From: Anaerotruncus massiliensis (ex Togo et al. 2026)
GTDB lineage: Bacteria > Bacillota > Clostridia > Oscillospirales > Ruminococcaceae
Direction: 5' to 3'
DNA length: 64,000 bases
NCBI RefSeq assembly: GCF_900199635.1
Contig: NZ_LT962687.1
Span: 2,790,541-2,854,540 of the forward strand
Below are positions 33,383-42,212 of this stretch, one piece after another. The translations under genes and the position numbers were made by a program. The notes beneath the pieces were generated by a model. The model did no database searches, had not been told where the DNA came from, and worked only from the letters and a program-made list of their open reading frames with translations. How positions within the stretch are numbered: the first letter of the stretch is position 1; each line of letters begins with the position of its first letter.

Positions 33383-34813
33383 TTATTTTCTTTCTGTCGC
33401 CTTTTTCTTCGCCTCGGAGATTTCCGCCTTCATCTGCACGATCAGCGCTTTTAACTTCTCCTCACACTCCGCCCTCGTCTTAGCATAGACATTCCGGGCA
33501 TGCTTCTTGCCGTCGGGCCACATGGGAGAGTACCTGCCCTCGTACAGGTGGTCGTTGATCTCGCTGACACAGCCCGTACCGGGCTTGCGCTTATGCCCTA
33601 AGTACGGCTTGAAGTCGGTCATCCTCGCCGGTTCCGTCTGGACTGAGGGTAACTCTTCCTCTGGTGCCTCCGCCTTGCCGATACCCCGGTCGATGTTGAC
33701 GGCGGCGGTGTGCCGCATATCGTCCGTGATATGGGTGTAGATGTCCAGCGTGGTTGCCGCCGACACATGCCCCAGCATGGCCGAGAGAGTCTTCACGTCC
33801 ATGCCGTTTTGCAGGGACAGTGTGGCGAACGTGTGGCGCAGATCGTGAAAGCGGACGTGCTTACACCCGGCGTGTTCCAGTATGAGCTGGAGCCTCCTGC
33901 GTACCGCGCAGGGTGTCATAGGGCAGTCCTCCTTCACTGGGGACGGAAACATCCAGCGGGAGTCCACCGTTTCACGGTACTCCTTCAGCACCGCCACCAC
34001 CGCAGGCGGCAGAGTCAGCTTGCGGATGGAGGTCTTGGTTTTCGGCGTGCTGAGCTGGAGTTCACCATTCACATCGTAGATCTGTTTGTTCACGTTCAGC
34101 ACGCCGGTCTTGAAGTCCAGATCGTCCCATTGGAGTGCCATCAGCTCCCCACGGCGCAGGCCGGTGGCCAGGTCCAGGAGGAACAGCTCATAGTAGCCCT
34201 CCGTCTTGGCCTGGATGAGAAACCTTTGGAGTTCCTCCCGGTCCAGCACCTGCATCTCCCGCGCCTTCTTGGGCGGCAGTTTACAGCCGATGGCGGGGTT
34301 TGTGCGGATCAGCCCCTCCTGCACCGCCTTTTCCAGCGCGGTACGGCAGGTGGCGTGGCACATTCTGACCATCCGGTCGGACAGTCCCTCGCCATGCAGG
34401 TCGGTGAAGCGTTTCCGCCCCGTCTTCTTGAGGCGCGCGTAGAACTGCTGGAGGTCGTTCTGCGTCAGCTTGTTCAGTGGGATATCTCCCAGCGCCGGTA
34501 TGATGTGCAGGCGGATGCGGCCCTCATAGCCCGCCTGGGTGGTGGGACGGAGCTTGGGCTTGGAATGGTTTTCATACCAGTATTCCAGCCAGTCCCCGAA
34601 GGGCATCTCGGGCCGCAATTTTCCTAATTTTACCCCGCCGCAGGATTCCTTGAGTGCCTGGAGTTTTTCCAGGCACTCATTTTTTGTCTTGGCGAGGACG
34701 TTTTTGGTTTTCGGGTAGCCGTTGTCATCGTAGTCAATGACGATGCGCCCCTCCCAGCGTCCGTCCTTGCGTAGTCTTACGGTTCCATCTCCGCTTTTTC
34801 GTTTTCTTGCCAC
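33383..34813 (-). CDS. Tyrosine recombinase/integrase (second of a tandem pair)
   Basis: A 476-residue phage-type integrase. An AP2-like arm-binding domain starts the protein (KDGRWEGRIVIDYDDNGYPK), a core-binding SAM-like domain follows at about 70-165, and the catalytic domain shows Arg220 (TGLRRGE), HDLRH at 323-327, His349 and Tyr359. A C-terminal extension from about 400 repeats the AP2-like pattern (LYEGRYSPMWPDGKKHARNV), which is unusual. Its start overlaps the end of the other integrase by 37 bases. All catalytic residues are intact. Confidence 0.92.
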   Translation of the reverse strand: MARKRKSGDGTVRLRKDGRWEGRIVIDYDDNGYPKTKNVLAKTKNECLEKLQALKESCGGVKLGKLRPEMPFGDWLEYWYENHSKPKLRPTTQAGYEGRIRLHIIPALGDIPLNKLTQNDLQQFYARLKKTGRKRFTDLHGEGLSDRMVRMCHATCRTALEKAVQEGLIRTNPAIGCKLPPKKAREMQVLDREELQRFLIQAKTEGYYELFLLDLATGLRRGELMALQWDDLDFKTGVLNVNKQIYDVNGELQLSTPKTKTSIRKLTLPPAVVAVLKEYRETVDSRWMFPSPVKEDCPMTPCAVRRRLQLILEHAGCKHVRFHDLRHTFATLSLQNGMDVKTLSAMLGHVSAATTLDIYTHITDDMRHTAAVNIDRGIGKAEAPEEELPSVQTEPARMTDFKPYLGHKRKPGTGCVSEINDHLYEGRYSPMWPDGKKHARNVYAKTRAECEEKLKALIVQMKAEISEAKKKATERK

Positions 34814-35979
34814 GGTTTCAGCTCCTTTCCGAAGAGGTCTTCCATGAAGCCGCCCACGATGCCGCTGGCGGTCTTCTGCATATCCGGGGTCACATGGGTG
34901 TAGGTGTCCAGCGTGAAGCTGGCGTTAGTGTGGCCCAGGATGCCCGACAGGGTCTTGGCGTCCACGCCGCTGGCAAGAGCGTGGGTGGCAAAGGTGTGGC
35001 GCAGATCGTGGAATCGGATGTCAGGCAGGCCCGCCTGTTTCAGCAGAGTCTTCAAACGACCGTAGGCCGAGTTGGGCGACACGGGCAGCTCGGGTTTAAT
35101 GGGGTTAGGAAAAATCCACTGACTGATGGACTTTTCCTTGCGCCGCCGCAAAAGCTCCGCCGTGCTCTGGGGCAGAACGATGGTGCGCATGCCCATTCCC
35201 GTCTTGGTGTCGCCCAGGGAAAACACACCCAGCTTCTTGCTGTGGAGGGTGCGGCTCACCTTCAGCGTGCCGTCCTTTTCATCGAAGTCCCGCCACATCA
35301 AGCCGCAGATTTCGCCCCGCCGCAGGCCGGTGGTCAGGTCGGTGTAGAAGAAGTCGTGCCAGATCTCGTCCCCCTCGATGATGGCGAGGAAGGCATCCAG
35401 CTCCCGATCGTTCAGCACCCGCTTGGCGCTGCCGCTCTGCTTGGGGATGGTGGCTCCCTCGGTTGGGTTCTTGGCGATAATATGCGCCTGCACCGCGTCC
35501 TTCATCGCCAGATGGAGCACGCAGTGGACGCCGCGAACCGTGGAGTCGGCAAGCTGGGTGCCCTTTTCGGGGTGCTCGTTGACGCGCCCTTCTTTTTTGA
35601 GCCGCCGGTACATTCGCTGAACGTCCTGCGTGGTGATGAGGGAGACCTGCTTACCGCCCAGCTGGGGCTTGATGTACTGCTCGATCAGAGTCCGGTAACC
35701 GCGCAGGGTGCCGGGGCGAACGGTGTCCGCCTTGTATTCCGCCATCCAGCGGTCCAGCCATTCTCCCAGGGTCATGCGGCTGTCCTCGGTCAGGTCCACG
35801 TCGTGATAGTCCTCAATATTTCGGTGGAGCTTATCCAGCAGCTCCTTCTGCGTTTTGGCGTAGACATGGCGGAAGATGGAGTCGCCGTTTTGCTTGTGGC
35901 CGATGACGATGCGGCCCTCCCAGCGGCCGTCCTCCCGCTTGCGCACCATGCCGTCGCCGGACGGTCTTCGTTTTGCCAT
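34777..35979 (-). CDS. Tyrosine recombinase/integrase (first of a tandem pair)
   Basis: A 400-residue integrase with the same architecture: AP2-like arm-binding domain at 10-50, core-binding domain 70-165, catalytic Arg220, HDLRH at 324-328, His350 and Tyr360. It lacks the C-terminal extension of its partner. The ATG at 35,979 has GAGGTGA just upstream. The two paralogues are related but clearly diverged, so they may recognise different sites. One of them should catalyse insertion in tRNA-Pro. Confidence 0.92.
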   Translation of the reverse strand: MAKRRPSGDGMVRKREDGRWEGRIVIGHKQNGDSIFRHVYAKTQKELLDKLHRNIEDYHDVDLTEDSRMTLGEWLDRWMAEYKADTVRPGTLRGYRTLIEQYIKPQLGGKQVSLITTQDVQRMYRRLKKEGRVNEHPEKGTQLADSTVRGVHCVLHLAMKDAVQAHIIAKNPTEGATIPKQSGSAKRVLNDRELDAFLAIIEGDEIWHDFFYTDLTTGLRRGEICGLMWRDFDEKDGTLKVSRTLHSKKLGVFSLGDTKTGMGMRTIVLPQSTAELLRRRKEKSISQWIFPNPIKPELPVSPNSAYGRLKTLLKQAGLPDIRFHDLRHTFATHALASGVDAKTLSGILGHTNASFTLDTYTHVTPDMQKTASGIVGGFMEDLFGKELKPWQENEKAEMEP

Positions 35980-36109
35980 TGTTTTCACCTCGTTTCGGGA
36001 TTTGCAACACAACACATACCACAATCCGCCTCGGAAAGCTATCAAATTCGTGACTAAATTTTTACTGCTTCCAACTATCGTTCGGGTAATACCGCCCGAC
36101 GATCATTCC

Positions 36110-36138
36110 TTGCAATATCAGTGTTTTCAAGCTATACT
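36110..36138 (+). promoter_or_regulatory. Promoter of the phosphoesterase gene
   Basis: TTGCAA at 36,110-36,115 and TATACT at 36,133-36,138 are 17 bases apart, 35 bases before the start codon. Confidence 0.7.
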
Positions 36139-36172
36139 TGACGCATCGGCTAACACAAGGAGGCATGCTCAA

Positions 36173-36910
36173 ATGGAGCAGGCACAGAACACCGTATACC
36201 TGACCGGCGACACCCATGGGCGCTTTGACCGTGTGATAGACTTCTGCTTATCCAAAGGAGTCACCCACGAGAACACGTTCATCATCCTCGGTGATGCCGG
36301 GTTGAACTATTTCGGCGACGGACGGGACACGCTAAACAAGGATGCTCTCTCCAAATTGCCGGTCACCTTCTTCTGCCTTCACGGAAACCATGAGATGCGC
36401 CCCGGTCCTGAGCTCGGTTATGAGTTACGCATCTACCATGGCGGACAGATCTGGGTTCAGCCCGATTATCCCAATATCATGTTTGCCATTGATGGTGAAG
36501 TCTATGATTTCTGCGGCCATGCCTGTCTTGTTATCGGCGGCGCGTACAGCGTAGACAAGTATTACAGGCTCACCAGGGGCTGGAACTGGTGGGCGGATGA
36601 GCAGCCGTCGCCGGAGGTCAAGGCCAAGGTGGAGCGGGTCCTGTCCGAGCGCGATTGGCAAGTCGATATTGTTCTCTCTCATACCTGCCCGTTGCGCTAT
36701 GAACCGATTGAGGCATTCCTCCCCTCGATTGATCAGTCCACGGTGGATAAATCCACCGAGCAATGGCTCGGCGAGATTGAGCGCCGTCTGCACTATGAGC
36801 GGTGGTACTGCGGGCACTACCACATTGAAAAGGAAATTGATAAGCTCCGCTTTTTGTTTAACGACTATGCGATGATTCCTCGCACATTGTCTGCCCGCGC
36901 CTCCCGCTGA
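36173..36910 (+). CDS. Calcineurin-like metallophosphoesterase
   Basis: A 245-residue phosphoesterase. The dimetal motifs are all there: LTGDTHGRFD, ILGDAGLNYFG, CLHGNHE, and the late histidines in LSHTCP and CGHYHIE. Similar proteins occur in clostridial mobile elements, where their substrate is unknown. AGGAGG lies 9 bases before the ATG. It is transcribed away from the integrases and convergent with the relaxase gene. Confidence 0.88.
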   Translation: MEQAQNTVYLTGDTHGRFDRVIDFCLSKGVTHENTFIILGDAGLNYFGDGRDTLNKDALSKLPVTFFCLHGNHEMRPGPELGYELRIYHGGQIWVQPDYPNIMFAIDGEVYDFCGHACLVIGGAYSVDKYYRLTRGWNWWADEQPSPEVKAKVERVLSERDWQVDIVLSHTCPLRYEPIEAFLPSIDQSTVDKSTEQWLGEIERRLHYERWYCGHYHIEKEIDKLRFLFNDYAMIPRTLSARASR

Positions 36911-36928
36911 CGGGAGGCGCGTTTCCTT

Positions 36929-38890
36929 TTACATGGACATGGTGGGGCCTGTATATTCCTCATGATCGTCTGCCCTGTGGCCCATGGCAATTTTCTTTTC
37001 CCGCTCCCGCTGTCGGAGCTTGCGGTCGACGTAGCGGATACCACCCGGACTGGACTTCGGCAGGGAGTTGTCCTGAAAGATACTGCCGATCTGGCGCAGC
37101 AGATGGGTGGCCGCCAGCAGCACGGAGGGCGGGCGGAACTGGTCCAGCCGGTCGAGGAAGAACTGTGCGTATTCGTTGCCCTGGGCGGCGGATTGTTTCA
37201 GCCATTGCTCCGCCAGCGCCTTATCCTGCGGCACCTCACGCCCCAACAGGTAGAGCTTGCCCAGCGTGTACTGGGCGAACTGGTTGCCCCTCTGTGCCGC
37301 GTCGTTCAAATATTCCAGCGCCTTTGGCACATCTCTCGGGACGATTTTCCCCCGCAAATACTCCTTGCCCAGCCGGTACCCGGCGTAGGAACGGCCGTTT
37401 TGCTGTGCCAGCTCCAGCCAGCACAGCCCCGTCGGGATATTCCGCACCAGCGGATCATCGGTGAGCAGCAGCTTGCCCAGGGCGTATCGGGCGACGTTTA
37501 ATCCCTGCTCCGCCGACCGTTGAAACCAGTCCTGCGCCTTTTCCGCATCGGGAATCACCACCGTGCCGTCCCGGTAGAGTTTACCCAGGAGGTGCTGGGC
37601 ATAGGGGTTGCCCGCCTGGGCGGCGCGCGCCATCTGCTCCGCGGCGTAGTCCCGTTCGTCCAAGGGCAGGTCGGCGTCGTAGATCTTGTCCCGATACTGA
37701 CAGTAGAACTCTACGTTGTAGCGGGTGCTCTCCAGCTCGTCCGCTGCCGATAAGTTTTCATCCTCAAAGGTGATTTCTCCGGCGCGGATGCGCTCAGCCT
37801 CCTGAATCACCGCGTTCTTGATGGCGCGGAATTCCTTCTGCTGGGATAATTTTAGCCGCTTGCGCTCGTCGCCGCCGTAGTAGCTGTCCACCTGTCCCTG
37901 GAGCGTCAGCCACTTTTCGTAGCACTGTGCCACCGCAGGAATGCGCTCCATCTGGTCAACAATTTGGTCGGTGAGAGCTTTCAAGGGCTTCGGCAGGTAG
38001 CCGTAGCTTTTCTTGCCCCGCACCGTTTCCAACCCCTGAGCCAGCTGAAGTATCAGCGTTTCCACCTCTGGGTGGTCGCAGAGACCTGTCTGCATGGTGC
38101 ACACCAACTCCAGTATTTCCCGCCGCGCCTCCCGCACCAACTCGTCCCGGCTGGCGGACTTTTGCTCGTAGACATGGAGCAGCTCCTGCTTGAAGATGTC
38201 GTTCATGAGCACGGATTTGATTTGCTGGATGCCCTCACGGGAGAGATATGCCTGCCCCGGTTTTGCCGACCACGCCATCATGTGGATGTGAGGGTGCTCG
38301 CCCTCGTCGTGGAATGCGGCGTACCAGTGGAAGTCCTTCGGCGGAATTTTCATCGCCGCCGCGATGTCGTTGCGGTGGGCGCGGATGAGGTTGCGCCACG
38401 CCTGGGCGCTGTCATAGCCCAGACGGGCGGCATCCTCCCGGTGCAGGGAAATGATGTGCGTCCAAACGTTACCGGTATAGGAGTTGAGCTCCGCCATTGC
38501 TTCCTTTAGGTTGATGCCGTCCTCGTCCCCGAACAGGCCGTGGGCGCCGAGCCGCTCAGCGCGGGGACGGGTGGCGATGTAATTCACATAGCCGTCCATC
38601 TGACTGACCGCCTGCCAGTTCTCCTCCAGCGCCATGGTGATGAGCGCGGAGGCGGTAACCTTGGTCTTGCGCTCCTCATAGCCGCCGTACTCCTCCAGCT
38701 GTTTCACGCCGGGAAAATCTTTCATGAGCTTTGCGATGAGCTGCTCCTGCTTTCGTGTGGGAGGGCGGTCATCCGTAAGCTTCTGCACATGCTCGCGGGT
38801 GCCGATGTAGTGCAGGTAGCCCCCGGCGCCGGCAGCATTCCCGCCGCCGGTGCACTTGATGTAGGGACTTTTGACGATCAGCTTTGCCAT
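36929..38890 (-). CDS. MobP-type relaxase with Sel1-like repeats
   Basis: A 653-residue mobilization protein. The relaxase domain occupies about the first 250 residues: SPYIKCTGGG at the start, the catalytic-tyrosine region including GGYLHYIG, and the metal-binding motif HDEGEHPHIHM at 194-204. Residues from about 410 to 580 are Sel1/TPR-like repeats (AGNPYAQHLLGKLYRDG and four more copies). MobP3-type relaxases of this shape nick oriT and lead DNA into a host conjugation pore. The start overlaps the stop of the MobC-like gene (TAATG). Confidence 0.9.
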   Translation of the reverse strand: MAKLIVKSPYIKCTGGGNAAGAGGYLHYIGTREHVQKLTDDRPPTRKQEQLIAKLMKDFPGVKQLEEYGGYEERKTKVTASALITMALEENWQAVSQMDGYVNYIATRPRAERLGAHGLFGDEDGINLKEAMAELNSYTGNVWTHIISLHREDAARLGYDSAQAWRNLIRAHRNDIAAAMKIPPKDFHWYAAFHDEGEHPHIHMMAWSAKPGQAYLSREGIQQIKSVLMNDIFKQELLHVYEQKSASRDELVREARREILELVCTMQTGLCDHPEVETLILQLAQGLETVRGKKSYGYLPKPLKALTDQIVDQMERIPAVAQCYEKWLTLQGQVDSYYGGDERKRLKLSQQKEFRAIKNAVIQEAERIRAGEITFEDENLSAADELESTRYNVEFYCQYRDKIYDADLPLDERDYAAEQMARAAQAGNPYAQHLLGKLYRDGTVVIPDAEKAQDWFQRSAEQGLNVARYALGKLLLTDDPLVRNIPTGLCWLELAQQNGRSYAGYRLGKEYLRGKIVPRDVPKALEYLNDAAQRGNQFAQYTLGKLYLLGREVPQDKALAEQWLKQSAAQGNEYAQFFLDRLDQFRPPSVLLAATHLLRQIGSIFQDNSLPKSSPGGIRYVDRKLRQREREKKIAMGHRADDHEEYTGPTMSM

Positions 38891-39291
38891 TACATCTCAC
38901 CCGAATCCCTTGCCCGCTGCTCCAGTGAGAGGAGTCCATTGGTCTGTTTTACATTTTTGACACTCTCCGCCCTGCGCTGGCGAAGGCTCTCCTCGCTGAA
39001 CTCATAGGCATCCGAGAGGATGCCCGCATTCATATCCAGCGCCACTGTCATCTTGAATAGCAGGCTTGACAGGCGATCCTCGAACAGTCCCAGCCGACCG
39101 TTAATGGCGGAGGTGACCTCCTTTGGCAACAGGGAGCTGCCACCGCTCATCTCCAGATAGTCCGTATAAAATTGAATCGCGTTTTCGATATACTCCCGCC
39201 GGCTTCGGCTGCCGTCCATGGTATAGCAGCGGTCCAGCCGCTCCCGCAGCTCCGGATCCAACCGGACCGCCAATTTTTCTCTTTCGCTCAT
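38890..39291 (-). CDS. MobC-like relaxosome accessory protein
   Basis: A 133-residue protein with a ribbon-helix-helix-like N terminus (REKLAVRLDPELRERLDRCY, then SRREYIENAI) and a helical C terminus. Such proteins bind oriT and help the relaxase. GGAGGG lies ahead of the ATG at 39,291. It is translationally coupled to the relaxase and sits immediately downstream of the putative oriT. Confidence 0.8.
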   Translation of the reverse strand: MSEREKLAVRLDPELRERLDRCYTMDGSRSRREYIENAIQFYTDYLEMSGGSSLLPKEVTSAINGRLGLFEDRLSSLLFKMTVALDMNAGILSDAYEFSEESLRQRRAESVKNVKQTNGLLSLEQRARDSGEM

Positions 39292-39422
39292 TTTCCCTCC
39301 GTTTCTCCGTAAGACCCCTGCGGAAATGCTGTCCACACGGGGGTTCTCTGAATTTCAGACCCCTTGCGGCGTGTATTTTCCGTTTCAAGACCCCCGCCCG
39401 AAGCCCCCGAAACTGCCCTTAC

Positions 39423-39494
39423 ATCTCCGGCCTAAGAGCCGCCAGCGCTGCTGGCGGCTGGCCTCCGAAACGCCCCGCTGCGGCGGGGTGTGCG
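39423..39494. other. Putative origin of transfer (oriT), copy A
   Basis: ATCTCCGGCCTAAGAGCCGC opens the block. Hairpin AGCCGCCAG-CGCTG-CTGGCGGCT follows, then the conserved TGGCCTCCGAAACGCC, a second GC hairpin and GGTGTGCG. It lies 130 bases ahead of the mobC-relaxase genes, the usual oriT position. A close copy with changed but still pairing stems is at 56,379-56,446. The whole gap 39,292-39,602 has no gene. Confidence 0.65.
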
Positions 39495-39602
39495 TGGCAG
39501 TTGTGACCGGGTGGGTGCGTTTGCGACGCCTGCCCTTTATCCTGCTTGACGTCGTCGCAAGCTCCATATCGCTCATTTCCGCCCTAATGGACGAAAAATC
39601 GC

Positions 39603-40196
39603 TCACTCCGCTGCTCCTCCTTTTCCCACCGAACCCGCTTCGCTGGGCTTCGGTGGGAGCCCTATTGCCGCCCCCCGCAAATCCTTTGAAAGCGGCTCAG
39701 TTTCGGCCTCAACGCCCCGGGCGGGGTCATTCCCTTCGGCCTGCTCCAAAGCCCCACACAGCGGCTCACAGGGGCCGACAGGGGCGGGCTTTGCCTGCTT
39801 GTCCGCAGCACGTCGGCGCTGTGCGGCCAACTCTACCCGCGCCATCTGCCGCTCGTAGAATAAATCCAGCGCTTCCTGAATGGGGCAGATGGTGTAGAGC
39901 AGGCTGCCGTTGCGTTTACGTCCATCCTTGGTGCGGATGCTGGTGGGCTCCGTCATGATAAGTTTCTTCTCCTCCAGCGCCATCACATATTTCCGCACTG
40001 TGTTCTGGCTCATGCCCACAGCCCTGCCGATGGTCCTGTAGCTGGGCCAGCACTGAAAGGTTTTTCGGTTCTCCAGATAGAGAAGATAGGAGTAGACCGA
40101 GATCTCACCGGCACACAGCCCCAGCATAAAAATCTCGTTGGGCAGAGGAAAGTAGTTTCTGATTGCGTTGCGCTTCGGGTACTGCCTGTACTTCAA
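39603..40196 (-). CDS. Helix-turn-helix replication-type protein
   Basis: A 197-residue protein. Residues about 10-80 form a winged helix with YFPLPNEIFMLGLCAGEISV and WPSYRTIGRAVGMSQNTVRK, the pattern of helix-turn-helix (RepA_N-like or DnaD-like) proteins in clostridial elements. The tail is low in complexity. It may act in replication of the excised circle or as a regulator. The TTG start at 40,196 has GGAGG 6 bases upstream and overlaps the excisionase stop. Confidence 0.78.
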   Translation of the reverse strand: MKYRQYPKRNAIRNYFPLPNEIFMLGLCAGEISVYSYLLYLENRKTFQCWPSYRTIGRAVGMSQNTVRKYVMALEEKKLIMTEPTSIRTKDGRKRNGSLLYTICPIQEALDLFYERQMARVELAAQRRRAADKQAKPAPVGPCEPLCGALEQAEGNDPARGVEAETEPLSKDLRGAAIGLPPKPSEAGSVGKGGAAE

Positions 40197-40402
40197 GTTA
40201 CACCTCCTGTGTTCTGCTCTACCCATGCGATGAACTTTTCTTTGGGAACGACAATGCGGTTTCCGATTTTCAGAATCGGAAAATCCTTTTCGTGCATCAG
40301 CTCGTATCCCGTTGACGGCGACACCCCCAGCACTTCTGCCACCATGCTGGCGTTCAGGAACAGCGGCAGCTCGTCGTAGCTTTTGTAGACGGATTCTTTC
40401 AC
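40193..40402 (-). CDS. Excisionase-like helix-turn-helix protein
   Basis: A 69-residue MerR/HTH_17-type protein: LFLNASMVAEVLGVSPSTGYELMHEKDFPILKIG, then IVVPKEKFIAWVEQ. This is the typical excisionase or DNA-binding helper of tyrosine-integrase elements. GTG start with AAGGAGG 7 bases upstream. It is the first gene of a minus-strand unit with the replication-type protein. Confidence 0.88.
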   Translation of the reverse strand: MKESVYKSYDELPLFLNASMVAEVLGVSPSTGYELMHEKDFPILKIGNRIVVPKEKFIAWVEQNTGGVT

Positions 40403-40538
40403 GGCGTTACCTCCTTGCGATTGATTTTCTTTTTTCCATCTGCTACACTGAGACTAACATACCGAGATACGGCTTTCAACAGATCTGGCGTTGAATGGGC
40501 AAACGCCGAATTTCAATCGGGTACAGGGGTGACGGGCT

Positions 40539-41585
40539 GTGGGAAACTATTTTGATAGCTTTTCAGTGCTCTTTGGCAAACAGGAACTCTTCCTGAACGG
40601 CAGGTCATATCCGTTGGGGCAATTCGCCACCGACTTTTTGAATCTGGACGAGCGCGAGTTGAGTGAGATTGAGCAGCGCATTGGCGCTTTCCTGTCTACG
40701 GTTCTGCCTTTTATGCAGGAAAAAACAGACAGCGCCGCAGCCTCCTCTCAGGAGAAGCTGAACACTGTCTGGGATCTGATTTTTCAGTTGCCGTTCTATC
40801 GGGAGCTTTCTATGGATTTGGAATTTGCCTATCAGCTTTTGACTATCATGATCGGCGACCATGAGGCTTGGGCCGAAGTACTGGATGTAAATTCTGAGGG
40901 GCATGCTGCATTTGAGAAATTTCTGAATGGTCTGGAGTATTTCCCGGAGAGCCTCCGCAATTTTCGGGGACAGGTAAAGGGAATGCTGGAGTTTTACTTT
41001 GAGCCGATCAAGCGCAGGGGGGCCGACGCTTACGCCGCAGCCTACGCACAATATTTTTCAGACATGAGAGTGGCGGGAGCCATGCTGTTTGACGCGAATG
41101 ACTTTGAACAGAGCTTTCCCGTTCAGGTAAAGTTCGTCCCGATGAAACACCCAACCGAGGACGGCAAGGTCATCTTGGCGGAGCAGGCGGAGTTTACCTA
41201 TCTGTCTCACTTCCTCTACACGGATTTCTATCGTGGCCTGAGGGTGGGCAACGCTCCCCGCCGCTGCCACAACTGCGGGCGGTATTTTCTGCTGACCGAG
41301 GGCTATAACACCTGCTACTGCAACAACATCGCGCCGGGCGAAACCGAACGCACCTGCCGCAAGGTGGGGGCCCATCGGAAAGAGGCAAGGGAGCGTGCCT
41401 TTGCCACTCCTGCCCAGAAGGAGTACGCGAAGGCCTATAACCGCTTAAAGATGCGGAAACAGAGAAGAAAAATCAGTGCGGATGAGTGGAACGCCGCCGT
41501 GGCCAAGGCCCAGGAACTAAAGGCGCAGAACGAGCGCGGGGAACTGAGCGATGAGGATCTGCGCAGGCAGTTGAAAGCGCTGTGA
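40539..41585 (+). CDS. DUF6076-family protein
   Basis: A 348-residue protein. The C-terminal third has a zinc-ribbon-like block (APRRCHNCGRYFLLTEGYNT, then C-x-C) and a basic tail, typical of DUF6076 proteins found on clostridial mobile elements. The N-terminal half is helical. Function unknown. A GTG start is used. A partial copy of its middle part (residues about 112-180) exists at 57,249-57,450, which links this element with the remnant there. Confidence 0.8.
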   Translation: MGNYFDSFSVLFGKQELFLNGRSYPLGQFATDFLNLDERELSEIEQRIGAFLSTVLPFMQEKTDSAAASSQEKLNTVWDLIFQLPFYRELSMDLEFAYQLLTIMIGDHEAWAEVLDVNSEGHAAFEKFLNGLEYFPESLRNFRGQVKGMLEFYFEPIKRRGADAYAAAYAQYFSDMRVAGAMLFDANDFEQSFPVQVKFVPMKHPTEDGKVILAEQAEFTYLSHFLYTDFYRGLRVGNAPRRCHNCGRYFLLTEGYNTCYCNNIAPGETERTCRKVGAHRKEARERAFATPAQKEYAKAYNRLKMRKQRRKISADEWNAAVAKAQELKAQNERGELSDEDLRRQLKAL

Positions 41586-41593
41586 GCACAAAA

Positions 41594-41635
41594 ACACGGC
41601 GGACTGAGCTTTAACATTCAGTCCGCCGTGTTTCT
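41594..41635 (+). terminator. Terminator of the DUF6076 gene
   Basis: A 14-bp stem (ACACGGCGGACTGA and complement) is followed by TTTCTTTG. The T run overlaps border motif copy 3. Confidence 0.85.
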
Positions 41636-41658
41636 TTGTTTTATGTAACGCAGGATTT
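41632..41658 (+). repeat. Module-border motif, copy 3
   Basis: TTCTTTGTTTTATGTAACGC followed by AGGATTT, 23 of 27 bases equal to copy 1. It separates the mobilization core from the AT-rich dnd module. The 41,659-41,837 stretch after it holds no gene. Confidence 0.7.
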
Positions 41659-41837
41659 TATGCTGCTATTTCAATTTGTCCGTGCCTTGGTCAAATACTT
41701 TTGTGCGTGCAGTGTATGGTTATTACATCTCGTCTCAGATTCGAACTACTCCGAATTTCCGAATATTTCGATTTTCAATTTGTCTATTGCTAAAAACCTA
41801 AGATCTCGATTGTTTCTCATCAAAATCCTGAAGGTAA

Positions 41838-42212
41838 TTATAACCCTTTGTCCACTTCCGTCAAATGCACAAGTAAATCTCTTGAATACTTTTTCTCTCG
41901 TTCCAATAGACTGGCGCCGCGTTCCAAGTGACCTTTCACATAAGTGGGAAAGTATTCTTTGTCCGGAATATGTCGGCCTTCTTGTAATTCAATCAGGCAT
42001 TTATAGAGGCTGTCTGCGTCTCCAGTGATTGTTGAGCGATTCAGTTCTTTTCCCAGACTATCGGAATATAACTCGACCTCCATCAAAGGTCCCTGGCGTA
42101 TGGATAAAGATAACGCAAGTCTCATGAGGGTAGGCCACGGAAGTTTTTCGCTTGCCTCAATTTGATTAAAGATTTCTTCCGTTTTCCGGGATGTTTTTAG
42201 TTTAAACACCAT
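41838..42212 (-). CDS. dndE: DNA phosphorothioation protein DndE
   Basis: A 124-residue DndE. The family pattern is visible: KLKTSRKTEEIFNQIEASEK, MRLALSLSIRQG, and ELNRSTITGDADSLYKCL. DndE forms tetramers with a positive surface that bind nicked DNA during sulfur insertion. It is the last gene of dndBCDE and its start overlaps the dndD stop by one base. Confidence 0.9.
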   Translation of the reverse strand: MVFKLKTSRKTEEIFNQIEASEKLPWPTLMRLALSLSIRQGPLMEVELYSDSLGKELNRSTITGDADSLYKCLIELQEGRHIPDKEYFPTYVKGHLERGASLLEREKKYSRDLLVHLTEVDKGL

